This document shows, in pieces, positions 1-5,050 of a stretch of 10,926 nt of DNA; the first letter of the stretch is position 1, and each line of letters opens with the position of its first letter. Position numbers and translations under genes: made by a program. The notes under the pieces were generated by a model that worked only from the letters and a program-made list of their open reading frames with translations, had not been told where the DNA came from and searched no databases. The stretch covers positions 1-10,926 of the forward strand of contig UQVJ01000061.1 in assembly GCA_900544455.1 (NCBI GenBank). The letters run 5' to 3'. This DNA is from an uncultured Eggerthella sp. GTDB taxonomy: Bacteria > Actinomycetota > Coriobacteriia > Coriobacteriales > Eggerthellaceae.

Positions 1-239
1 GATCTGCCTGCCAAAGTGGGGTAATAGCCAAACAGACGCTCGTCATCGTCGGGGTTTACCAGCACGGTGTACAGCGTGGGTGCGTATTCCTTGCCAGCAC
101 CGACCATCTTTTCGCGGCGCATTTGCTTTTCGGCTTTTTTGGCAATCTGAACGGGGCTGATGGGGGCATCGAAAAACTTGTCGCCCATCTCATCGAAGCC
201 ATCTTCTACGCGGCGTTCGAATTTTGAGAAAAACCCCAT
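1..239 (-). CDS. fhaA: FhaA-like protein, N-terminal part (DUF3662), runs off the window
   Basis: The minus strand reads 79 codons from ATG at 239 to the window edge, starting MGFFSKFERRVEDGFDEMGD and continuing with ISPVQIAKKAEKQM and a YTVLVNPDDDERL segment. This matches the N-terminal DUF3662 domain of actinobacterial FhaA: a short amphipathic start, 'P.QIA..A...M' in the middle and a '..V..NP.D...L' strand. In known FhaA proteins a C-terminal FHA domain follows, binds phosphothreonine and links PknA/PknB-type kinases to cell-wall synthesis and division; that part lies outside the window. A site reading AAAAGGAGA on the minus strand (254-246) sits 6 bases before the ATG and supports this start. 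By family habit the rest of an fhaA-fhaB-pstP-rodA-pbpA-pknB cluster would lie to the left, but this cannot be seen here. Confidence 0.75.
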   Translation of the reverse strand, partial: MGFFSKFERRVEDGFDEMGDKFFDAPISPVQIAKKAEKQMRREKMVGAGKEYAPTLYTVLVNPDDDERLFGYYPTLAGR

Positions 240-435
240 GTGTGATCTCCTTTTACAGTGTGTAAATCGTTGTATTGAGAGCGCGGCATAACGCCGCACG
301 ATATTCCAACCAACAATCTTGCCATAAGTAAGCAAATTGATGGGGTTTTTCACCCCATCGCCATTAAACAATCCGATTGTTTTTTGTGGGCGCATAGGAG
401 CCGGATTCCCAGTTCGCTATTAATTTGTGTCCTTG

Positions 436-465
436 TTTACAGAAAAGTTCACCTTAGCTTACAAT
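436..465 (+). promoter_or_regulatory. Candidate promoter ahead of small ORF
   Basis: TTTACA (436-441), an 18-base spacer and TACAAT (460-465) resemble the sigma-70 consensus at 5 of 6 positions in each box. Transcription would start near 472. It would serve the small peptide at 525-629 and could read on into the tRNA. Found by eye only. Confidence 0.35.
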
Positions 466-524
466 CTCAGCAAAGGAAGCCAATTTTGAGTTGGTATTTA
501 TACAGCGTTGGGGGATGGTCAAAG

Positions 525-629
525 ATGCGTGCGGGGGATATGTCTAGAAAGAAGGCGAATGCGGCGTTTGCTTTGGCCGTTGTTGCCCTTGATGTTGGCG
601 GGGCTTTGATTCTGTATGCATTGAGCTAA
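525..629 (+). CDS. Possible small single-span membrane peptide (34 aa)
   Basis: I do not recognise this peptide. From ATG 525 it encodes 34 residues: a basic head (MRAGDMSRKKANA) followed by about 20 hydrophobic residues (AFALAVVALDVGGALILYAL) and TAA at 627. One acidic residue breaks the hydrophobic stretch. GGGGGA at 510-515 could serve as ribosome site, with a 9-base spacing. Other starts are possible: TTG at 486 with AAAGGAAG at 472-479 (47 aa), or ATG at 540 (29 aa). The promoter-like pair at 436-465 and the charge-then-hydrophobic pattern are the only support. With no homologue in mind it may be a chance reading frame. Confidence 0.22.
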   Translation: MRAGDMSRKKANAAFALAVVALDVGGALILYALS

Positions 630-636
630 ATATAAT
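606..636 (+). promoter_or_regulatory. Candidate promoter for tRNA-Leu
   Basis: TTGATT (606-611) and a perfect TATAAT (631-636) are separated by 19 bases, slightly longer than ideal. The predicted start near 643 would leave a leader of about 70 bases to be trimmed from the tRNA 5' end. A weaker alternative, TTGCGC (662-667) with TAATCT (685-690) at 17-base spacing, lies closer to the tRNA. Confidence 0.35.
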
Positions 637-714
637 ATTCCAAAGAAAGTGAAATTTTCCCTTGCGCTAGGGTGCTGGCTAGGGTAATCTAACTCCTGCA
701 CAAAAGCTGCACAT

Positions 715-801
715 GCGGGTGTGGCGGAATTGGCAGACGCGTACGGTTCAGGTCCGTATGAGCTTCGGCTCATGAAGGTTCAAGTCCTTTCACCCGCACC
801 A
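715..801 (+). tRNA. tRNA-Leu, anticodon CAG
   Basis: This is an 87-nt class II tRNA with encoded CCA. The acceptor stem is GCGGGTG (715-721) paired with CACCCGC (791-797), followed by discriminator A and CCA at 799-801. The D-arm has a GCG/CGC stem and a GAATTGGCAGA loop. The anticodon stem TACGG/CCGTA encloses TTCAGGT, placing CAG at 749-751. A long variable arm (TGAGC-TTCG-GCTCA) is typical of leucine tRNAs. The T-arm loop is TTCAAGT. The tRNA reads CUG codons. A rho-independent terminator begins 10 bases after the CCA, so it looks monocistronic. Confidence 0.97.
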
Positions 802-811
802 TTTACAAATC

Positions 812-836
812 AGGCACCCAATCGGGTGCCTTTTTT
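812..836 (+). terminator. Rho-independent terminator after tRNA-Leu
   Basis: An 8-bp perfect stem AGGCACCC/GGGTGCCT (812-819/824-831) with loop AATC is followed by a T run through 836. Its 18-base core GGCACCCAATCGGGTGCC recurs exactly in the serA terminator at 2160-2177. Confidence 0.9.
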
Positions 837-891
837 ATTATCATAAAACCCGTTTACTGGTTCGTAATGCATGGTAGTTAGGAGATCCTGT

Positions 892-2058
892 ATGAGGCTC
901 ATTCATTGCTTGAACAACATTTCTGCCCAAGGTACCGATTTGCTTGATCCTAAGGCGTATTCACTCACCGATTCACTGGATGAAGCCGAGGGCATTCTTG
1001 TTCGCAGTGCCGCCATGCACGATATGGAATTCCCCGCCGGCCTTCGCGCTATCGCCCGTGCAGGTGCTGGCGTGAATAACATCCCGCTCGATCGTTGCGC
1101 CGATGAAGGCATCGTGGTGTTCAACACCCCTGGTGCAAATGCCAACGCTGTTAAGGAAATCGTGTTTTGCGCGCTTTTGCTGGGCAGTCGTGACATTTTG
1201 GGCGGTATCGAATGGTGCCGCGAAAATGCGGATGACGAAAACATCACCAAGGCAGCGGAAAAGGCAAAGAAGCAGTTTGCTGGCCAGGAAATCAAGGGTA
1301 AGAAGCTGGGCGTTATCGGCTTGGGCGCTGTTGGTGCTGAAGTTGCCAATGCTGCAGTTGAACTGGGCATGGACGTATATGGCTACGATCCGTTCGTTTC
1401 GGTAAGTGCTGCTTGGAAAATCTCCAGCCCCGTTCACTACATCACCGACCTTAAGGACATCTTCCGCACGTGCGATTACATCACCATCCACGTTCCCGCA
1501 CTGAAGGACACCATCGGCATGGTTGACGCTCATATGTGCTCTCTCATGAAGGAAGGCGTAGTGCTGCTGAACTTCTCGCGCGATACGCTGGTCGACGAAG
1601 CCGCCCTGAAGGTTGTGCTGGATTCGGGTCGTGTGAAGCGCTACATCACCGACTTTGCAACGCCGGGCGCTATGAAGATGAAGAACGCGGTTGTTCTTCC
1701 TCATCTGGGTGCTTCTACTGAAGAAGCGGAAGATAACTGTGCCATTATGGCGGTACGTGAGTTGATGGACTACTTCGAGAACGGCAACATCACGAACTCC
1801 GTGAATTATCCTGCATGCGATATGGGCGTGTGCCCCGCAGGCCTTACCCGTATTGCGCTGCTTCATAAGAACGTGCCGAATATGATCGCCCAGATTTCTA
1901 GCATTCTTGGCGATGACAACGTGAATATTGCCAACTTCATGAACAAGGCTCGCGGTGATTACGCCTATACCCTGATTGACATGGATCAGGCTCCTTCGGA
2001 CGGCGCCATTGCAAAGCTTCGTGAAATCGAGGGCGTTCGTCGAGTACGTCTTATCTAG
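892..2058 (+). CDS. serA: D-3-phosphoglycerate dehydrogenase, short ACT-domain form
   Basis: The 388-aa protein belongs to the D-isomer-specific 2-hydroxyacid dehydrogenases. The family's SerA members oxidise 3-phosphoglycerate to 3-phosphohydroxypyruvate with NAD, the first step of serine synthesis, in the cytoplasm. The split substrate domain includes RAGAGVNNI (57-64). The Rossmann motif GLGAVG is at 143-148, with D166 as the probable NAD-ribose ligand. The family arginine is R230 (NFSRD) and the histidine is H271 (PHLGAST). A C-terminal ACT domain (about 321-388) suggests feedback control by serine. The length fits the roughly 390-aa short form. ATG 892 is chosen over the in-frame ATG 871 because AGGAGA (880-885) precedes 892. 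Oddly, the usual catalytic Glu region reads TDFATPGAMKMKN with no acidic residue after D254. No serC or serB lies nearby. It is expressed alone and ends at a strong terminator. Another 2-hydroxyacid dehydrogenase activity remains possible. Confidence 0.88.
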   Translation: MRLIHCLNNISAQGTDLLDPKAYSLTDSLDEAEGILVRSAAMHDMEFPAGLRAIARAGAGVNNIPLDRCADEGIVVFNTPGANANAVKEIVFCALLLGSRDILGGIEWCRENADDENITKAAEKAKKQFAGQEIKGKKLGVIGLGAVGAEVANAAVELGMDVYGYDPFVSVSAAWKISSPVHYITDLKDIFRTCDYITIHVPALKDTIGMVDAHMCSLMKEGVVLLNFSRDTLVDEAALKVVLDSGRVKRYITDFATPGAMKMKNAVVLPHLGASTEEAEDNCAIMAVRELMDYFENGNITNSVNYPACDMGVCPAGLTRIALLHKNVPNMIAQISSILGDDNVNIANFMNKARGDYAYTLIDMDQAPSDGAIAKLREIEGVRRVRLI

Positions 2059-2156
2059 TTTGTTCGGCTGCACCGCTGGGGAAAGCCGGCGGTGCATCTG
2101 TTAGCTTGAATAAGAGGTAGGGATTGGCTCCGGTCTTTATCTTTCGAAAAACGTGA

Positions 2157-2187
2157 GAAGGCACCCAATCGGGTGCCTTCTTTTTTT
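2157..2187 (+). terminator. Rho-independent terminator of serA
   Basis: A perfect 10-bp stem GAAGGCACCC/GGGTGCCTTC (2157-2166/2171-2180) with loop AATC is followed by seven T (2181-2187). It lies about 100 bases after the serA stop and 20 bases beyond the rnhA stop. On the minus strand no T run follows, so it probably serves serA only, though the stem could also protect the rnhA transcript end. Confidence 0.92.
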
Positions 2188-2207
2188 GTGTGATATGGAG
2201 CGTGCTC

Positions 2208-2687
2208 CTATTTCCCCGTAAAACCTTCGTCTTCGATCTTTCCGGGGCCGTCGGCTGCCGAAGTTGCCAGCTCGTCGCAACGCTCGTTTTCGGGGTGGCC
2301 TGCATGGCCTTTTACCCAATGGAAGCTGACATTGTGGGGCTTCTTTGCTTCCAGAAGGCGTTTCCACAGGTCGGAGTTCTTTACTGGCTCCTTCTTTGAG
2401 TTTTTCCATCCGCGTTTGAGCCATCCTTCAATCCAGTGCTGGTTGAAGGCGTTTACCACGTATTGCGAATCGGAGTGCACTTCAACGGTGCAAGGGCGTT
2501 TGAGTGCTTCCAGCCCGGTGATGACCCCCAGAAGTTCCATGCGGTTGTTGGTGGTGCAGGTGTACCCTTGCGACAACTCGCGTGTATGAAGCTTCCCGTT
2601 CGAATCGGTGAAGTGCAGAACGGTTCCAAAGCCGCCAGGGCCAGGGTTGCCGCGCGACGATCCGTCGCTGTAAAGAATTACTTTCAT
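2208..2687 (-). CDS. rnhA: Ribonuclease HI
   Basis: The 159-aa protein degrades the RNA strand of RNA-DNA hybrids in the cytoplasm, removing R-loops and primers. The full catalytic set is visible: D8 (YSDGSSRGNPGPGG), E51 (TTNNRMELLG), D73 (HSDSQYVVNA), H128 and D138 (WVKGHAGHPENERCDELA). A basic W-rich handle follows the third motif (WIEGWLKRGWKNSKKEPVKN, 85-104), as in the E. coli type. The length matches bacterial RNase HI. GGAG on the minus strand lies 9 bases before ATG 2687. It sits 91 bases downstream of engB on the same strand with no T-run terminator between, so co-transcription is likely. It converges on serA. Confidence 0.96.
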   Translation of the reverse strand: MKVILYSDGSSRGNPGPGGFGTVLHFTDSNGKLHTRELSQGYTCTTNNRMELLGVITGLEALKRPCTVEVHSDSQYVVNAFNQHWIEGWLKRGWKNSKKEPVKNSDLWKRLLEAKKPHNVSFHWVKGHAGHPENERCDELATSAADGPGKIEDEGFTGK

Positions 2688-2778
2688 GTAAGTGGTCTCC
2701 TTGGGAGGGGCGGGGGAGTGGACTTCCCTTGGGTTAGGGAGGGCTCCCGTCCCCTATTGTCTTCTGTTGCGTATTCGG

Positions 2779-3360
2779 CTATTTGCAGGCAGCTTCAATG
2801 AGCTTGCGCAGTTCGTCAAAGCCCGTGCCCTTTTCCGATGAGCAAACCACTATGTTTACGCTATCGGGCAAGTTCAGCTGCTTTCGGATGGCAGCCTTCT
2901 GCTTGTTAGCCTCGTTCTTGCTCACCTTGTCTGCTTTGGTGAGCGCGATCATGAAGGGAAGCTGGCATTCGGTAAGGAAGTTCACCATCTGCTCGTCGAG
3001 CTTGGTAGCAGGATGGCGGATGTCGATAAGCGAAACAACCAGTGCATAGTAGCGATATTGATCGAAGTATCCGTTGATCATTTCCGACCAACGGGCCTTT
3101 TCGCTTTTCGCTACTTTCGCATAGCCATACCCTGGAAGGTCGACAAAGTCGATTTCCTTGGTGGTGAAGAAGTTGATGGTGCTGGTTTTGCCCGGCATGG
3201 AGGAAACCTTAGCGAGTTTCTTACGATTGAAAAGGCGATTGATAAGGGAAGATTTTCCTACATTGGAACGCCCGACAAACGAGACTTCGGGGCGTACCGA
3301 CTTGGGAATTTGCGCGGAAGTGCCATAGGCTCCTTGGAATTCAACCAGGTTGTAGTTCAT
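2779..3360 (-). CDS. engB: Ribosome biogenesis GTPase EngB (YihA/YsxC)
   Basis: The 193-aa Era/EngB-family GTPase is known to be needed for late assembly of the 50S subunit. All G motifs are present: G1 GRSNVGKSS (30-38), a switch I segment SMPGKTSTINFF (54-65), G3 DLPGYG (74-79), G4 TKAD (141-144) and G5 CSSEKG (173-178). The short N-terminus and the lack of extra domains are typical of EngB rather than Era or EngA. Minus-strand AAGGAG sits 7 bases ahead of ATG 3360. It is the first gene of a probable engB-rnhA unit and diverges from mscS across a structured 321-bp gap. A TATATT box on the minus strand (3399-3394) may belong to its promoter, but no convincing -35 was seen. Confidence 0.96.
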   Translation of the reverse strand: MNYNLVEFQGAYGTSAQIPKSVRPEVSFVGRSNVGKSSLINRLFNRKKLAKVSSMPGKTSTINFFTTKEIDFVDLPGYGYAKVAKSEKARWSEMINGYFDQYRYYALVVSLIDIRHPATKLDEQMVNFLTECQLPFMIALTKADKVSKNEANKQKAAIRKQLNLPDSVNIVVCSSEKGTGFDELRKLIEAACK

Positions 3361-3401
3361 GCTGCGCTCCTTCTGCGTTGATTTCGTCTTACTAATATAG
3401 G

Positions 3402-3497
3402 TTGCAATCGGTGGGTCGATGCGACTCGCCGAAGCACGCTGGTTCCGGGGAATGTACGTGGCTCGGATTAGGCGAGGTCGGAGATCGACCGATGCAA
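3402..3497. repeat. Long imperfect inverted repeat, possible structured RNA
   Basis: The two arms fold back over about 96 bases. TTGCA (3402-3406) pairs with TGCAA (3493-3497). TCGG (3408-3411) pairs with CCGA (3489-3492), or alternatively GGTCGAT (3414-3420) with ATCGACC (3484-3490). CTCGCC (3425-3430) pairs with GGCGAG (3471-3476), and CACG (3435-3438) with CGTG (3457-3460). The apex is an 18-base loop region. It matches no RNA family I recognise, including SRP RNA, tRNA and common riboswitches. No T run follows on either strand. It could be a small RNA, a leader structure or a decayed repeat element. Confidence 0.5.
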
Positions 3498-3528
3498 TAT
3501 GTTCGGTTGGTTTCTGTTGGCTGCTGTC

Positions 3529-3565
3529 GAAGCGCTTTCGCCTTGGCCTTCGGCGCTAGCGCTTC
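3529..3565. repeat. Imperfect hairpin upstream of mscS
   Basis: GAAGCGCT (3529-3536) pairs with AGCGCTTC (3558-3565). Inside a symmetric 2x2 internal loop, CGCC (3539-3542) pairs with GGCG (3552-3555) around a 9-base loop. No T run follows. It lies just ahead of the mscS promoter, so it is more likely a DNA dyad or a remnant of the adjacent element than a terminator. Confidence 0.45.
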
Positions 3566-3589
3566 TCGTGTTGAGTTTCCATGATAGCG

Positions 3590-3619
3590 TTGATGCCCCC
3601 GAGGTAATGCGCAGATAAT
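3590..3619 (+). promoter_or_regulatory. Candidate promoter of mscS
   Basis: TTGATG (3590-3595), an 18-base spacer and GATAAT (3614-3619) match the sigma-70 consensus at 4 and 5 of 6 positions. The start would fall near 3626, leaving a leader of about 55 bases before ATG 3682. Confidence 0.5.
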
Positions 3620-3681
3620 AGAAGTTCAAACAGCCCCCATCGCGTCGGTTTGCAGTAAACCCTGAAAGGAATAGGGCATAT

Positions 3682-4446
3682 ATGAGTGTTTTCGAGAACT
3701 TTGTTTCGGGTATTACGGGTGGCGATTTGCTAGGAAAGCTAATCGTGGCAATAATTCTGGTCTTCGCTATTGCGGTCGTTTCGCATGTGTTGGTGAAGTG
3801 GCTGCGCCATATTATGCAGCGCGACGATACCTCAATTCCCCAAAGTTCTATTTTCATCAATATCATGCGCGGTATTGTGTGGGGTTTGGGCTGCTGCTTT
3901 GTTTTGGATACGTGCTTCAATGTGAATATGTCGGCACTTATAGCCGCCCTGGGCGTTGGAGGCATTGCCCTTTCCCTTGGTTTTCAGGACACGCTTTCGA
4001 ACCTTATTGGTGGTGTGCAGATATCTTTCATGAAGATCGTGAAGCCGGGCGACAACATCCAGGTTGGTTCGAGCAAGGGAGTGGTGCAGGACGTTACGTG
4101 GCGCCATGCAACCATCAAGAATCGCTTGGGCGAAACGGTAATTATCCCCAATTCCGTTATTTCGAAAAATGCGGTAGTGCATCTGCCACCACCAGAGCGC
4201 GTGTCTGTTCCCTTTGTTGCAACTACATGCAAGGACCTAGATGTGGTTGCCGGGGAAGTTGAAAGGGTTGCACATGATATTGCCCTTGAGCATACCGGCA
4301 TCGTGAAAGAGCCTTCAGTCTTGTTCACCGAGATTACCGAGGGAGGCTTGGCGGGCAAGGTCGTTCTTGAAATAGAAGATGCCGATCAGGCAACACCCGT
4401 TTCAGATGCAATTACCCGCGCGATTGCCCCTTTGGTGAGAGCCTAA
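3682..4446 (+). CDS. mscS: Small-conductance mechanosensitive channel (MscS family)
   Basis: The 254-aa inner-membrane protein has the three-helix MscS plan: TM1 about 17-39, TM2 about 57-79, and the pore helix TM3 from about 83 with glycine/alanine packing (SALIAALGVGGIALSLGFQD). A cytoplasmic beta domain follows (FMKIVKPGDNIQVG, then a VIIPNSVI motif at 153-160) and an alpha/beta vestibule domain. In the family such channels open under membrane tension to release solutes during osmotic downshock; some members export specific solutes. AAAGGA (3665-3670) lies 11 bases before the ATG. Its length is a little below the 286 aa of E. coli MscS. It stands alone, with its own promoter and no clear terminator after the stop. 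The symbol is a family-level assignment. Confidence 0.9.
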   Translation: MSVFENFVSGITGGDLLGKLIVAIILVFAIAVVSHVLVKWLRHIMQRDDTSIPQSSIFINIMRGIVWGLGCCFVLDTCFNVNMSALIAALGVGGIALSLGFQDTLSNLIGGVQISFMKIVKPGDNIQVGSSKGVVQDVTWRHATIKNRLGETVIIPNSVISKNAVVHLPPPERVSVPFVATTCKDLDVVAGEVERVAHDIALEHTGIVKEPSVLFTEITEGGLAGKVVLEIEDADQATPVSDAITRAIAPLVRA

Positions 4447-4558
4447 GCATACTTTTAGAACACGTTCAATATTTATTTTTGAAATGTGTAGAATCTATTT
4501 CCTAACCTATAACTACCATGAATAGAATAGCGTTACGGTTCATTGTGACGGTGATAGA

Positions 4559-4593
4559 TTTACCAATTTGAGAATCATAATCAAATTGGTAAA
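4559..4593. promoter_or_regulatory. Perfect 13-bp inverted repeat, operator-like
   Basis: TTTACCAATTTGA (4559-4571) and TCAAATTGGTAAA (4581-4593) are exact complements around a 9-base spacer. There is no T run on either strand, so it is not a typical terminator, and it is over 100 bases beyond the mscS stop. Its size and symmetry suit a dimeric regulator bound upstream of the MFS promoter. No regulator gene is in the window. Confidence 0.6.
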
Positions 4594-4689
4594 AATGTGC
4601 GATTACCTGCATGTATAGCTATAGCAAATGAGTTATAAACAAGCGTTCTATCGGTCAGTTATTACATTTTATGCGCAGGTCAGCTCCTT

Positions 4690-4695
4690 TATAGT
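4690..4695 (+). promoter_or_regulatory. Possible -10 box for the MFS transcript
   Basis: TATAGT matches the -10 consensus at 5 of 6 positions. The expected -35 position (4667-4672, TTTTAT) is poor, so a promoter here would probably need an activator. The perfect dyad at 4559-4593 lies about 100 bases upstream. Confidence 0.25.
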
Positions 4696-4781
4696 TTTTT
4701 GTTATTCAAAAAAACAAAAAGTTGTTTGCGATAACTGCACACGAACCTGAAAATGGGTATTCGGAAGTCGCGCTTCGGTCC

Positions 4782-4879
4782 TTTCGTTGGGTTGAACGGA
4801 TCGAAGCAAGCCTGGTTTCGTTCAGTAGGGTGAAAAGAAGCAAGGCTTGCCAGGTTTCGTTAATTGGGTGGAACGAACC
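4782..4879 (+). repeat. Three imperfect tandem repeats in the MFS leader
   Basis: Units begin with TTTCGTT at 4782, 4816 and 4855 (periods 34 and 39). Each continues with a GGGT..GAA block, and the first two also contain GAAGCAAG. The third folds as a hairpin, GGTTTCGTT (4853-4861) with AACGAACC (4872-4879) and one bulge. The first can pair TTCGTT with AACG and CGAA. A partial inverted copy, ACGAACCTG (4741-4749), can pair with CAGGTTTCGT (4851-4860). The repeats suggest a structured RNA or a family of intergenic repeats. Confidence 0.5.
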
Positions 4880-4894
4880 GGCATTTTTAGGGGA

Positions 4895-4910
4895 AAGGCC
4901 TTCGGGCCTT
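4895..4910 (+). other. UUCG-capped hairpin in the MFS leader
   Basis: AAGGCC (4895-4900) and GGCCTT (4905-4910) close a TTCG tetraloop over a C-G pair, a very stable RNA hairpin. It is followed by A residues rather than T, so it is not a standard terminator. Upstream TTTTT (4884-4888) could extend the stem with AAAAA (4911-4915) across a bulge. Confidence 0.55.
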
Positions 4911-4943
4911 AAAAAGACTTCTATGGAGTAAGAGTTTCTGAAA

Positions 4944-5024
4944 ACAACTGAGGGTAATGAAGGGAATCCCTTTGCTTGGGGGCAAGGGGAGCAAGTTGTC
5001 TTGCGCCCAGGGAGTGCAAGACAA
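4944..5024 (+). promoter_or_regulatory. Mutually exclusive stems just before the MFS gene
   Basis: ACAACT (4944-4949) can pair with AGTTGT (4994-4999), enclosing a CCCTT/AAGGG hairpin (4968-4972/4984-4988). The same AGTTGT overlaps the left arm of a perfect 9-bp stem TTGTCTTGC/GCAAGACAA (4996-5004/5016-5024). Only one of the two can form at a time. The second stem ends 7 bases before the ribosome site AAAGGAAGG (5032-5040). This is the layout of a leader switch, but no known riboswitch signature was recognised. Confidence 0.4.
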
Positions 5025-5050
5025 AAAAATGAAAGGAAGGTAGGTGCAAT

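Larger units (their letters stand above)
240..714. other. Intergenic region between fhaA and tRNA-Leu
   Basis: There are 475 bases without a confident gene. The fhaA side holds a small GC hairpin (GCGGC 283-287 / GCCGC 293-297), a 7-bp hairpin GATGGGG/CCCCATC (339-345/353-359), and an AT-rich stem AAACAAT/ATTGTTT (366-372/376-382) followed by a short T run. None has an obvious gene to terminate on the plus strand. Further right are a promoter-like pair at 436-465, a possible tiny membrane peptide at 525-629, a TATAAT box at 631-636, and two direct copies of GCTAGGGT (666-673, 678-685) just ahead of the tRNA. Confidence 0.6.
3361..3681. other. Divergent intergenic region engB / mscS
   Basis: The 321 bases hold no credible gene. 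They contain a long imperfect inverted repeat (3402-3497), a second imperfect hairpin (3529-3565), and a promoter for mscS (3590-3619). The first 40 bases carry the engB ribosome site and a possible -10 box. Confidence 0.7.
4447..5050. other. Long non-coding region between mscS and the MFS gene
   Basis: These 604 bases carry no convincing gene. The first half (to about 4735) is visibly AT-rich compared with its neighbours and holds a GAACACGTTC dyad (4458-4467), a perfect 13-bp inverted repeat (4559-4593), a TATAGT box (4690-4695) and an AT-only fold-back (TTTTTGTT 4696-4703 / AACAAAAA 4713-4720). The second half is GC-richer and consists of three imperfect TTTCGTT repeats (4782-4879), a UUCG-capped hairpin (4895-4910) and a G-rich set of competing stems (4944-5024) ending just before the MFS ribosome site. 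A start at the TATAGT box would give the transporter mRNA a structured leader of about 350 bases. Confidence 0.65.

Noticed and set aside
871..891. Upstream in-frame ATG of serA
   Set aside because: No ribosome site precedes 871, whereas AGGAGA precedes 892 at a good spacing, and the family starts near there.
973..2097. 374-codon open frame on the minus strand over serA
   Set aside because: It is a shadow of serA, which has full family motifs and a ribosome site; the antisense product has no recognisable domain.
2197..2208. GGAGCGTGCTCC palindrome at the rnhA stop as a terminator
   Set aside because: The loop is only 2 bases and, on the minus strand, A residues rather than T follow.
4895..4915. 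UUCG hairpin as a terminator
   Set aside because: The stem is followed by A residues on the plus strand and lacks a clean T run on the minus strand.
4722..4931. 69-codon plus-strand frame upstream of the MFS gene
   Set aside because: The peptide merely reads through the tandem DNA repeats, and no clear ribosome site precedes it. The repeats are better viewed as non-coding.
5029..5043. Four-codon mini-ORF (ATG AAA GGA AGG TAG) over the MFS ribosome site
   Set aside because: It has no ribosome site of its own and is expected by chance where an A-rich tract meets a Shine-Dalgarno sequence.
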